Shown in pieces: positions 1 to 9,892 of a stretch of 64,000 nucleotides of DNA. Under the pieces are notes generated by a model that did not search any database, was not told the DNA's origin, and worked only from the letters and a program-made list of their open reading frames with translations. Each line of letters opens with the position of its first letter. Position 1 is the stretch's first letter. The stretch is taken from the NCBI GenBank assembly GCA_963842955.1, contig CAWJIJ010000001.1, positions 100,686-164,685 on the forward strand, written 5' to 3'. This stretch comes from JARFQW01 sp963842955 (GTDB lineage: Bacteria; Pseudomonadota; Gammaproteobacteria; Steroidobacterales; XN24). The translations under genes were made by a program, and so were the position numbers.

Positions 1-423
1 GCGGATTGTCTCCCGGTATTCCTAGCCCGGATGGACGGCAGCGCGGTGGCCGTGGCCCACGCGGGCTGGCGCGGCCTGGCGGCGGGCGTGATCGAATCCA
101 CCATCGCCGCCCTCGGTCCTGCGCAGGGTCCGCTGACGGCATGGCTCGGGCCCGCCATCGGTCCGGATGCCTTCGAGGTGGGTCCCGAAGTTCACGAGGC
201 GTTTGTTACTGGCCACCCGGAAGACACGTCAGCCTTTCGCGCCGGCCATGGCGACCGCTACCTGGCAGACCTCTATGCGCTGGCCCGGGCCCGGCTTACC
301 CGCGCTGGCGTCACCACCGTGAGCGGCGGCGACCGTTGCACCTATACCGAGGAGACAGCGTTCTTTTCCCACCGCCGCGACGGCCTGAGCGGCCGCATGG
401 CCAGCCTGATCTGGATGGGATGA
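1..423 (+). CDS. pgeF: Peptidoglycan editing factor PgeF / YfiH-type laccase-domain protein, 5' end cut by window
   Basis: The reading frame is open from base 1 and begins inside the conserved ADCLPV motif, so the N-terminal half lies outside the window. Visible family hallmarks are ADC and AHAGWRG, which carry metal-binding Cys and His of the laccase-domain (DUF152) fold, then WLGPAIG and, near the end, GGDRCTYTE followed by FFSHRRDG. This family acts on muropeptide precursors (editing L-Ser misincorporated for L-Ala) and has purine nucleoside activity. In many gammaproteobacteria pgeF lies directly upstream of clpB; here about 4 kb of minus-strand genes separates them. A tandem 16-17 bp repeat (451-483) and the 12-bp palindrome GCCTGATCAGGC (519-530) follow the stop. 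Confidence 0.88.
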   Translation, partial: ADCLPVFLARMDGSAVAVAHAGWRGLAAGVIESTIAALGPAQGPLTAWLGPAIGPDAFEVGPEVHEAFVTGHPEDTSAFRAGHGDRYLADLYALARARLTRAGVTTVSGGDRCTYTEETAFFSHRRDGLSGRMASLIWMG

Positions 424-538
424 CGCCCTGCGTGCCGAGCGCGCAGATCTGGTGGTGGCAACCGGAGGGTGGTGGCAACCGGACAGACTCCTTGGTGCCA
501 TTCCGGGCGGAGCGGGCCGCCTGATCAGGCAACACCTG

Positions 539-2479
539 TCAGACAACACCTCCGGTGGGTTGTCTTCGAGCGACCGAATAGCCTGATGCGGGAGTCGGTC
601 GCCAGGTGGCCCTCGGTTCCATGGCCTGCAGCCTCGAGCTGGCCCGGCGCGGCTCCGGGGCCTCGCGCCAGCCGTTCTCGACTAGCCGGAGAGTGTGTTC
701 TGCGGTCATGAGTTTGCCGATCCAGTGCACATCAGTGCTGGCGATGATCCGGTCTACGAAGCGGCCGCCCACGTAATCGCGAATGCGACTTTCGTTGCCC
801 AGCAGCCCGCGGATCTCGGCGTCCATCCCAGGCGTTCTGTACCAGTCGGACCACGCCTCTCCGGGCGACACCGTGCGGCGGGTCACCACTCGCCGGATCT
901 TTCGTCCGGCCCGTGCCAGCTGGTAGCTGACAGGGCCGTTCTTGGTGAACGCATCGATGGATAGCTGGCGGTAAGGGATCCTGCTCAGGGTGTTGCTTGC
1001 GGCGACCACGGAGGCTTGAAGAAGGCACTCCTTCCGAGGCTGCCGAATGGATTTCGATGCGGAAAACCCGACCGTTGCGTACTCCAGCTCGTACCCCAGG
1101 CGCACGATGTCCGGATCCCAATAGGGTGTTCGAAAACTCGTGAAGCAGTTTGCGATCGCGGCCTGTCCGCCGAAGTAGTGGGGACCGGCTTCTTGCATCA
1201 AGTACGTAAGGTAGGCGTGAGGGTCGCCAAACTCGCCGTACTCGTCGTTGATCGTGTCCAGCGCATTCTCGATTATCGCTTCGAAGCAGGGCCAGCGTTC
1301 CCCGACGATGGCCGCGTAACAGTCCTTGTCGAGGCGCTGGCGTCCGTCGCGCCACATGGCTGCCGCGTGTGCGGAAAGAATGTGAGGCACATTGCCGGTG
1401 CTTGCCAGATGGTCCCTGAAAATATGGTCTCCGGAAACGCCCGTCAGGAGTGCCGCATATGGCTGGCCGTTTCTGGCAAGCTGCCGATAGACGAACAGCA
1501 AATGGGAGCGGTTGATGTTCTGCAGCCCGTCGGAGAGGCGCACCGTCTCCCGGGCCAGGCGCGGAAGGTCCGACGCGAAGGCGCCGTCCAGGGCCACTGA
1601 CTTCTGCGCGAGCCCGAGCGTGCGGGCAATGCCGTCAGCCTCCTCGATTTCGCTGGTTCCGGGAATGCCGTAGGTGAACGAATCCAGGCAGGGCACTGCG
1701 TCGTCTGGCAGAGCGGCGAGAACGGCCCGGCAGTCCAGCCCGGCACTGAGTCCGAGAACTGTAGGACCTGTTTCCGGCACATAGCGTGGCACCACGCGCT
1801 GAAAAACTTCTATGGCCTCAGCCACCGCCTCGGGGCCTGTCCGTCGTGGCCGGGATGCGCACGGTGGCCGATGGTATCGATGCGAGACCGTGCGGCCCGT
1901 GTGCCCCTCGTGTCGCAGAATCGTTCCTCCCGGGATCCGGGTAACGCCTGTCAGGGGCGTGCGTGTCCCAATGCCGTGATTGAAGAACAGGGATTCGTAA
2001 AGCCACTCCTCGGACAACCGCGGGGGCGGGTCTGATCTGCCGAAGAAGGCTCCCAGCGAGGTGGAAACGAAGGCCGTGTCTTCAGGAAAGGCCGCATAGA
2101 CCGGCTGCCAGCCGAACGGATCCGTCACGACGCAGAGCTCGCGATGCTGCTTGTGCAGGAGCAGGAGGGCAAAGGCGCCCCTGAGGTCCGTCACGATCCG
2201 ATGGTCGGGATCTTCGGTCAGCAGACCACGGCAGATCGCGGTCCAGTCCAGCGCCCCGGGATTAATGACATCCCCTGCAAGGAGACCCAGGAAGGTTTCG
2301 TCTTCATAGCCACTGATCCCGGCGCAGGGTGAACCCGTGCGCGTTGCCAGCCAGGCACGAGCGTCCGGTGACCTGAACTCATGGCGCCGGCAGTTGGCCA
2401 GGGGATCGATCGCCTGAGCGATCTGCGCGCCGTCTGCCCTGGCCGGTCCCCTCGAAAGCCATATGGCAGCCCCGGCCAT
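539..2479 (-). CDS. Asparagine synthetase (AsnB)-like protein with altered active-site motifs
   Basis: 646 aa with the two-domain AsnB layout: an N-terminal glutamine-amidotransferase-like region (about 1-200; DPFGWQPVYAAF resembles the family's DPFG-QPLYY stretch) and a C-terminal synthetase region. The N-terminal Cys2 nucleophile is absent (the protein starts MAGAAIW), so glutaminase activity is unlikely. The PP-loop, normally SGGxDS, reads SAGLDC at 245-250, and the second motif is TGVSGD at 346-351. It may adenylate a carboxylate and use ammonia, or be a non-canonical amide ligase; the substrate is unknown. A GGGAG ribosome site seven bases upstream supports this start. It lies 39 bp downstream of an amino acid dehydrogenase on the same strand, probably one operon. 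Confidence 0.7.
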   Translation of the reverse strand: MAGAAIWLSRGPARADGAQIAQAIDPLANCRRHEFRSPDARAWLATRTGSPCAGISGYEDETFLGLLAGDVINPGALDWTAICRGLLTEDPDHRIVTDLRGAFALLLLHKQHRELCVVTDPFGWQPVYAAFPEDTAFVSTSLGAFFGRSDPPPRLSEEWLYESLFFNHGIGTRTPLTGVTRIPGGTILRHEGHTGRTVSHRYHRPPCASRPRRTGPEAVAEAIEVFQRVVPRYVPETGPTVLGLSAGLDCRAVLAALPDDAVPCLDSFTYGIPGTSEIEEADGIARTLGLAQKSVALDGAFASDLPRLARETVRLSDGLQNINRSHLLFVYRQLARNGQPYAALLTGVSGDHIFRDHLASTGNVPHILSAHAAAMWRDGRQRLDKDCYAAIVGERWPCFEAIIENALDTINDEYGEFGDPHAYLTYLMQEAGPHYFGGQAAIANCFTSFRTPYWDPDIVRLGYELEYATVGFSASKSIRQPRKECLLQASVVAASNTLSRIPYRQLSIDAFTKNGPVSYQLARAGRKIRRVVTRRTVSPGEAWSDWYRTPGMDAEIRGLLGNESRIRDYVGGRFVDRIIASTDVHWIGKLMTAEHTLRLVENGWREAPEPRRASSRLQAMEPRATWRPTPASGYSVARRQPTGGVV

Positions 2480-2518
2480 CAGCAGCTCCCGGCCGCCGGC
2501 ACGGTCGTCGCCAGACGC

Positions 2519-3766
2519 CTAGCGGAAGTAGCGGGCATCGAAGTACCACCGGGAAAGCAGGGGGGCTTGGGCTGCCCAGGCGGGCCCGAGCAGCCGGGAG
2601 CCAAGGACATAGCCGAGTCGACGCGGCGACATTTTCAGCAGCAGGTCGCGAGCCCGGGCCCCGGGGGCCCCGCGCTCCCGGTCCTTCGCTGCCTCCAGTT
2701 TCTGTCTTGCCTGGGATCGCGCCATGGCGCCGATGGAGCAGCCGGCTTGGTCCGCTGCCGTGATGAGCCTGCGCACCTTGTTCGCGAATCCGCCGAGGAT
2801 GATCTGTTCCCTGGCTGCCTGAGACAGTCCGCCGAGATACCAGCAGAACACCCCTCCGCTGTTGGACACGAAGCCGGGGATGTAGTCGATCCCCCTGGTG
2901 TGCAGTGCGTCTTCGATGTCCGGAGTCGCCGAAATATTCGCCACCGGCACAATGGCAGAAACCGCCAGCTGGTCCAGGTTGCTCTGGTTCAGACTGTCGG
3001 GCGCGCCTCCCGGGACCAGCAGGTCAGCCTTCTGAAGAAAGAGAGCCGCCGGGTCCTCGAATCGCTGACCCGGAACATGCTGCACGCAGGCATCACCGTA
3101 GCGGAGCCGCAGGTTCAGCAGTTCCGATACCGCCAACCCCGACGGGTCATAGACAGCCCCGGCCCGAGTGGAGACTCCGGCGATTCGCGCGCCGGCTCGA
3201 TCCAGCAGCTGGATCAGGTGTCCGCCCACCTTGCCGAGACCCTCCAGCAAGATGCCGGACCCCTGGAGCGTCCGGCCTCGGGACTCGAGCAGGGCGTGGA
3301 TCGATGACAGGACGCTCAGGGCCGTGAAGAGGTTTGAGTCAATGGCCGGCGGCTCGTCCGATCCGCCCGGCTTATGGTCTACACCGGCGCCATCCAGGAT
3401 GGCCACCAGGTCCTGGTCGCCTGAGCCCATGTCCAGGCCACCCACGTACCGGCCACTTCGGAGCAGATCCCCGATGGCGGCGCCGAACGCCCGGCAGCGT
3501 TGCTGCCGATCGCCCTCGGACAGTTGAGGATCTATCACGAGTCCCGCCTTTGCACCGCCGCTTGGAAGGCGCAGCCAGGCGAACTTGAGAGTCATTTCGT
3601 GAGCGAGCCGCGCCACCTCATCCGGGGATACGTCGGCGGTAATGCGGATACCGCCCGTGGCCCGGCCGGCGATGAATTCGTCAACGATGACAAACCCATA
3701 GAGATCGGATGCCGGGTCCCCCACGATCCGCCAAAGGGCCGGCTCTTTGCGTTCGATAGGGTGCAT
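2519..3766 (-). CDS. Glu/Leu/Phe/Val dehydrogenase family protein
   Basis: 415 aa. N-terminal substrate domain has MTLK (K61) and PSGGAKAG (K73), the two lysines that bind substrate and catalyse in this family, and LDMGS (D112). The Rossmann domain starts with GLGKVG at 176-181, and PGFVSNSGGV is the family's typical late motif. Expected reaction: NAD(P)-dependent oxidative deamination of an amino acid or reductive amination of a 2-oxo acid; which acid cannot be told. The start at 3766 is preceded by GAGG five bases upstream. The frame stays open further upstream to 3937, but that part is encoded by short repeats and reads as Trp-rich low complexity, so I exclude it. Its partner is the AsnB-like gene downstream. 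Confidence 0.8.
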   Translation of the reverse strand: MHPIERKEPALWRIVGDPASDLYGFVIVDEFIAGRATGGIRITADVSPDEVARLAHEMTLKFAWLRLPSGGAKAGLVIDPQLSEGDRQQRCRAFGAAIGDLLRSGRYVGGLDMGSGDQDLVAILDGAGVDHKPGGSDEPPAIDSNLFTALSVLSSIHALLESRGRTLQGSGILLEGLGKVGGHLIQLLDRAGARIAGVSTRAGAVYDPSGLAVSELLNLRLRYGDACVQHVPGQRFEDPAALFLQKADLLVPGGAPDSLNQSNLDQLAVSAIVPVANISATPDIEDALHTRGIDYIPGFVSNSGGVFCWYLGGLSQAAREQIILGGFANKVRRLITAADQAGCSIGAMARSQARQKLEAAKDRERGAPGARARDLLLKMSPRRLGYVLGSRLLGPAWAAQAPLLSRWYFDARYFR

Positions 3767-3808
3767 TTGGTCCTCGATGCTGCTCTGGGCCGAGACGGCG
3801 CCCCGCTT

Positions 3809-3925
3809 GTGCCTGTCCATCAGCCAGCCAAGTCCATCAGCCAGCCAGTCCGTGCCTGTCCACCAGCCAGCCGCCAGTCCTGGCCAGTCCGTGCCTGTCC
3901 ACCAGCCAGTCCTGGCCTCAGTCCA
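3809..3925. repeat. Short-repeat cluster A (GTGCCTGTCCA family)
   Basis: Three exact copies of GTGCCTGTCCA at 3809, 3852 and 3891, each followed by a CAGCCAG-type tail, with further partial copies (AGTCCATCAG, AGTCCACCAG). The same 11-mer occurs twice at 9899-9936 and three times at 11817-11884, beside the RAYT transposase gene. This suggests a REP-like family mobilised by that enzyme. The cluster sits just upstream of the dehydrogenase start. Confidence 0.7.
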
Positions 3926-4362
3926 CCAGCCAGCCACAAAGAACGCGCTCAGGACCCGGCTGCCGAGTCAGGTCGTCAGTCTAGGCGGGGAAGGGGGTGT
4001 CGGACTGTGAAAAAGCCCGCACTTCTCAACGGTCGTGCCTCGCCCACCCCACCGCCTGAATTTTCCCCAAATCAATGGGTTGGGATTGTCGTTCGACTGT
4101 CTGGGGGTGCCGGCGGGGGCGAACCAGGTCTCCGAGAAGACAGATTTGCCAAATCAGTTCCAAGGGATCATCGGTGTTGGAAAATCCGCCCTAAATACGG
4201 CCTCTTGGGACCTGAAAAGGCGTCGCGCATCGACGAAAGCCAGCACGCCGGAGCCGTCACGGCCGGAACGGCCTGCAGCGTGGGTACGGGCCGGGCCACG
4301 ATGGCCGGTTGCGCGTGATTATTTCCGCGGGCGATCTACAGTTCATACAGGCGACCCGCTGC
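3926..4362. other. Intergenic region without recognisable gene
   Basis: About 440 bases between repeat cluster A and the clpB promoter. I see no frame with a ribosome site, recognisable motif or tRNA-like fold. It probably holds the promoter of the minus-strand dehydrogenase/AsnB-like pair, but no clear -35/-10 pair stands out. Confidence 0.5.
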
Positions 4363-4390
4363 CTTGAAATTCGGCGGATTCGCCCAATAT
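4363..4390 (+). promoter_or_regulatory. Heat-shock (sigma-32) promoter of clpB
   Basis: CTTGAAA (4363-4369), a 13-base spacer, then CCCAATAT (4383-4390). The sigma-32 consensus is CTTGAAA, 13-14 bases, CCCCATNT, so the -35 is perfect and the -10 close. The clpB start lies 35 bases downstream. Heat-shock control of clpB is standard in this class. Confidence 0.8.
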
Positions 4391-4424
4391 ACCCATGAGT
4401 TCAATCATTTAGGGGAAGCCCTCC

Positions 4425-7016
<2,592 letters not shown>

Positions 7017-7045
7017 GTCCGACCGCCTGGCGAACCAGCAAACAG

Positions 7046-7073
7046 GGCCCGCTCTTCGGAGCGGGCCTTTTCC
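7046..7073 (+). terminator. Rho-independent terminator of clpB
   Basis: Nine-base-pair stem GGCCCGCTC / GAGCGGGCC closed by a TTCG tetraloop, followed by TTTTCC. It starts 29 bases after the clpB stop. Confidence 0.9.
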
Positions 7074-7186
7074 TTAACCGGGGCTGACAAAAGCTCATTT
7101 CCCGGGAGAAATCCTCTCCCGGGGCCTGCTCCCGCGCGGCGGACTATCCAGCGGCGAGCGCCATCACCGAGCTGATCCGGTTTCCG

Positions 7187-8509
7187 TCAGGTCAAAGACC
7201 GGATCATCTGTTCGAGCTTGTCCTTGTCCGGCGTACGTAGATGCAGGTCACGTTGCGGGTAGGGGATCTCGATGCCGTGCTCGTGGAACTTGTCCCAGAT
7301 CTTGAGCAAGATCTCGCCGTTGACGTTGGCCCGACCGTTCATCGGGTCGTTGATCCAGTAGCGTAGCTCCAGGTCCACCGAGTTGTCCCCGAAGCCGCGA
7401 ATCTGACACACGGGCGGATTTTCCTTCAGTACCCGCTCAGTCTCGTTTGCGGCTTCGAGGCACAGTGCGATCGCTTCGCGCACGTTCGATTGATAATGCA
7501 CCCCGATCGGCACCCGCATGCGGTAGTAGTCCTGGCTGTGAGACCAGTTCTCCACCCGGTTGACGATCAGGTCCTCGTTCGGGATCAGAAACTCGATGCC
7601 GTCCCGGGTGGCTACCGATACGTAGCGCGCCCCGAGCGAGTCCACGCGGCCATACTCCTCGTCGATGGCAATCACGTCGCCCGGCTTGATCGACTTGTCC
7701 AGCAACAGGATTACGCCGCTTATCAGGTTGGACACGATTCTCTGCAGGCCGAAGCCGATGCCTACACCAATAGCGCCACCGAAGACAGCGAAAGCGGAGA
7801 TATCGATACCGACCGAGCTGACCGCGGCCAGAACAACCAGGATGATCAGGCTGATCTTGAACAGCTTGCTGAGAAGTACCCGCACCGATGGCGTCAGGTT
7901 CGGGGCGGCTTTGATCCGGTTTTCGAATATGTTGGAAACGACGGTTGCCGCCCAAAGAAGTACAGCAAGCGCCAGGATGCCCTTGAGTACGGCAAGCGCG
8001 GAGATTCGGACCGACCCGAAGTTGGCTCCGGCGCTGTCCAGCATTGCCATCGTGGGATCGAGCAGGCCGACGATATTGAGCGCCGCGACTATCCATGCCG
8101 TTGTGGCGATGATATTCCGCCAAAACGTGTCCCTTACGAGATTGGACGCAACACGGATCACGATCCAGGCAGCCAGCAGGCTGGAGGTGACCGTCAACAG
8201 ACCCGCTGTCACGCCGGAAGCCGTTACGATGGCGATCGCGACCCACTGCAGCATCAGCCACAAGACCGGAAACAACACGTCGCCGATGGCATGCCACGCG
8301 TTTCTTACCAGCGCATAGCCTTGATGGCGCTGTTCGAGTTTCGCGATCCGCCTACCGAGGGGTCGTGCAATGAGCCACGCGAGGCTCGCCGCGAACACGA
8401 TCGCGCCAAGTTCTACCAGGCGGCTCTTGATCAGAACGTTTGTCAGGACCCAGTCCTTGGCCAGGACAAGCCACTGCTGAAGTCTCGAGGGATCGAACAG
8501 TTCTTCCAT
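7187..8509 (-). CDS. MscS-family mechanosensitive ion channel
   Basis: 440 aa from the chosen start. Five or more hydrophobic segments occupy the first 250 residues. The last one, a Gly/Ala-rich helix (FAVFGGAIGVGIGFGLQ), is the pore-lining TM3 of MscS. It is followed by the beta domain (KSIKPGDVIAIDEEYGRVDSLGARY, then PNEDLIVNRVENWS) and the alpha/beta C-terminal vestibule. Such channels release solutes on hypo-osmotic shock. It is longer than E. coli MscS (286 aa) because of extra N-terminal membrane segments. The start at 8509 has AGGG upstream; a longer frame to 8554 lacks support. It is convergent with clpB. Confidence 0.88.
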   Translation of the reverse strand: MEELFDPSRLQQWLVLAKDWVLTNVLIKSRLVELGAIVFAASLAWLIARPLGRRIAKLEQRHQGYALVRNAWHAIGDVLFPVLWLMLQWVAIAIVTASGVTAGLLTVTSSLLAAWIVIRVASNLVRDTFWRNIIATTAWIVAALNIVGLLDPTMAMLDSAGANFGSVRISALAVLKGILALAVLLWAATVVSNIFENRIKAAPNLTPSVRVLLSKLFKISLIILVVLAAVSSVGIDISAFAVFGGAIGVGIGFGLQRIVSNLISGVILLLDKSIKPGDVIAIDEEYGRVDSLGARYVSVATRDGIEFLIPNEDLIVNRVENWSHSQDYYRMRVPIGVHYQSNVREAIALCLEAANETERVLKENPPVCQIRGFGDNSVDLELRYWINDPMNGRANVNGEILLKIWDKFHEHGIEIPYPQRDLHLRTPDKDKLEQMIRSLT

Positions 8510-8583
8510 ATCAGGCCCTAACATTGATGGCGGGCAGCGGCTCGCCGCTCCCATGCCCGATGATAATACGCGCCGGAAGGCTT

Positions 8584-8735
8584 CCCGATCTGGAGGCTTC
8601 CCGATCTGGACAGGCGCAAGGCTTCCGGCTGCCCGATCTAGACAGTCACAGGGCTTCGAGGTCCCGATCTAGACTATCGCCCCATATCTGGACAGTCACA
8701 TATCAACGGTCACATATCAACGAGGACCGGCCACT
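8584..8735. repeat. Short-repeat cluster B upstream of the RAYT gene
   Basis: Four copies of CCCGATCTRGA (8584, 8600, 8632, 8663), TCTGGACAGGC at 8605-8615, which is the reverse complement of the GCCTGTCCAGA core found downstream of the transposase gene, and two direct copies of a TCACATATCAACG element. The inverted relation of the left and right repeats around the transposase gene is what a RAYT/REP arrangement would give. Confidence 0.6.
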
Positions 8736-8779
8736 AATGGGCCTTCGCTTGCCCGGCCCAGTCACGTAGCGTTCAGCCC

Positions 8780-9763
8780 ATGCCCCGAGCCCGAAAACAT
8801 CTCGTATGTTTGGCCGACACGCCCTACTACCACGTCCACTCCCGATGTGTCCGGCGCGCCTTCCTGTGCGGCATAGACCAACACACCGGCAAGAGCTACG
8901 AGCACCGCCGGGCCTGGATCGAGGACCGGGTTAGGGTGCTGTCGTCGCTGTTCAGCATCGATCTCTGCGCCTATGCCGTGATGAGCAATCACTACCACCT
9001 GGTCGTGAGACTCAACCCCGGCGAGTCCGACGGCTGGTCGGATGATGAGGTGCTGCAACGCTGGACCGCGCTCTTCCGTGGACCCTTGCTGGTGCAGCGT
9101 TACCGGGCTGGTGAACCATTAAGTGAAGCAGAGCGGGACACCATCCGCGCCACTGCTGCCCTATACCGGACCCGCCTGGGCAGCCTCAGCTGGTTCATGA
9201 AGTGTCTGAATGAACCGGTCGCACGACAGGCCAACGCCGAGGACCGCTGCACCGGACACTTCTGGGAAGCCCGCTTTTCCTCCCAGCCATTGTGCTCGGC
9301 CCAGGCCCTGCTCACGGCTATGGCCTATGTCGACCTCAACCCGATTCGGGCCACCGTGGCCAGCACGCCCGAGGACTCGGCCTACACCAGCATCAAGGCA
9401 CGCATCGGGGGTGACTACCAGCGCAAGACGCGGTCCGGAGCCGTTGCGCGGCTGCTTGAGCATGGCGAGCTCAATCACTTCGATCTACCGATCCGGCCGC
9501 TGATGGGCTTCTCAGGGGAAGTCGGGCGCACGGATGGTATCCGTCAGTCTGCACAAGCCCTGCCCATGACGGAGCCGGATTATCTTCAGCTCGTAGACCT
9601 GACCGGTCGACTTGTGGCTCAAGGAAAACGAGGAAGAATCGATCCCGCGCTGGCACCGATCCTCGACCGCCTCGGACTCTCGCCTGCGCAGTGGACCCTG
9701 GCCAGCACCGCCTTTAGACAGCATTACCGCAGCGGCGACCTGCGTCTGAAACGCTCGGCCTGA
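8780..9763 (+). CDS. REP-associated tyrosine transposase (RAYT, IS200-like Y1 fold)
   Basis: 327 aa. The HUH metal-binding motif is H71-Y-H73 in MSNHYHLVVRL, preceded by YYHVHSR, and the candidate nucleophile tyrosine is Y183 in AMAYVDLNPIRA; both patterns are typical of the Y1 transposase family. It carries extra C-terminal sequence beyond the core HUH domain. RAYTs cut and join single-stranded DNA at short palindromic repeats and are thought to spread REP elements. Repeat clusters flank the gene on both sides. Its last 248 coding bases are duplicated at 11895-12142. No clear ribosome site precedes the ATG. Confidence 0.88.
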   Translation: MPRARKHLVCLADTPYYHVHSRCVRRAFLCGIDQHTGKSYEHRRAWIEDRVRVLSSLFSIDLCAYAVMSNHYHLVVRLNPGESDGWSDDEVLQRWTALFRGPLLVQRYRAGEPLSEAERDTIRATAALYRTRLGSLSWFMKCLNEPVARQANAEDRCTGHFWEARFSSQPLCSAQALLTAMAYVDLNPIRATVASTPEDSAYTSIKARIGGDYQRKTRSGAVARLLEHGELNHFDLPIRPLMGFSGEVGRTDGIRQSAQALPMTEPDYLQLVDLTGRLVAQGKRGRIDPALAPILDRLGLSPAQWTLASTAFRQHYRSGDLRLKRSA

Positions 9764-9790
9764 ACGGCCTCAACCATTGCCAGCAGGCCT
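9516..9790. repeat. 275-bp direct repeat, left copy (RAYT 3' end plus 27 bp)
   Basis: Bases 9516-9790 are identical to 11895-12169 (offset 2379). The copy covers the transposase 3' end, its stop and 27 bases beyond. The two copies bracket the cysteine protease gene and repeat clusters C and D. Confidence 0.93.
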
Positions 9791-9892
9791 CGGACCTGAG
9801 CCGGACGGCTGCGCGGCTCCACGCCGGCAATCCCATCGACTGTTGAATCACCAGCCGACAGCATGGCTCACACCCCGTTGGCGGTGTCCGCC

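Noticed and set aside
3767..3937. 57-residue N-terminal extension of the dehydrogenase (repeated GWWTGTDW)
   Set aside because: Encoded by the short-repeat cluster; a good ribosome site supports the start at 3766.
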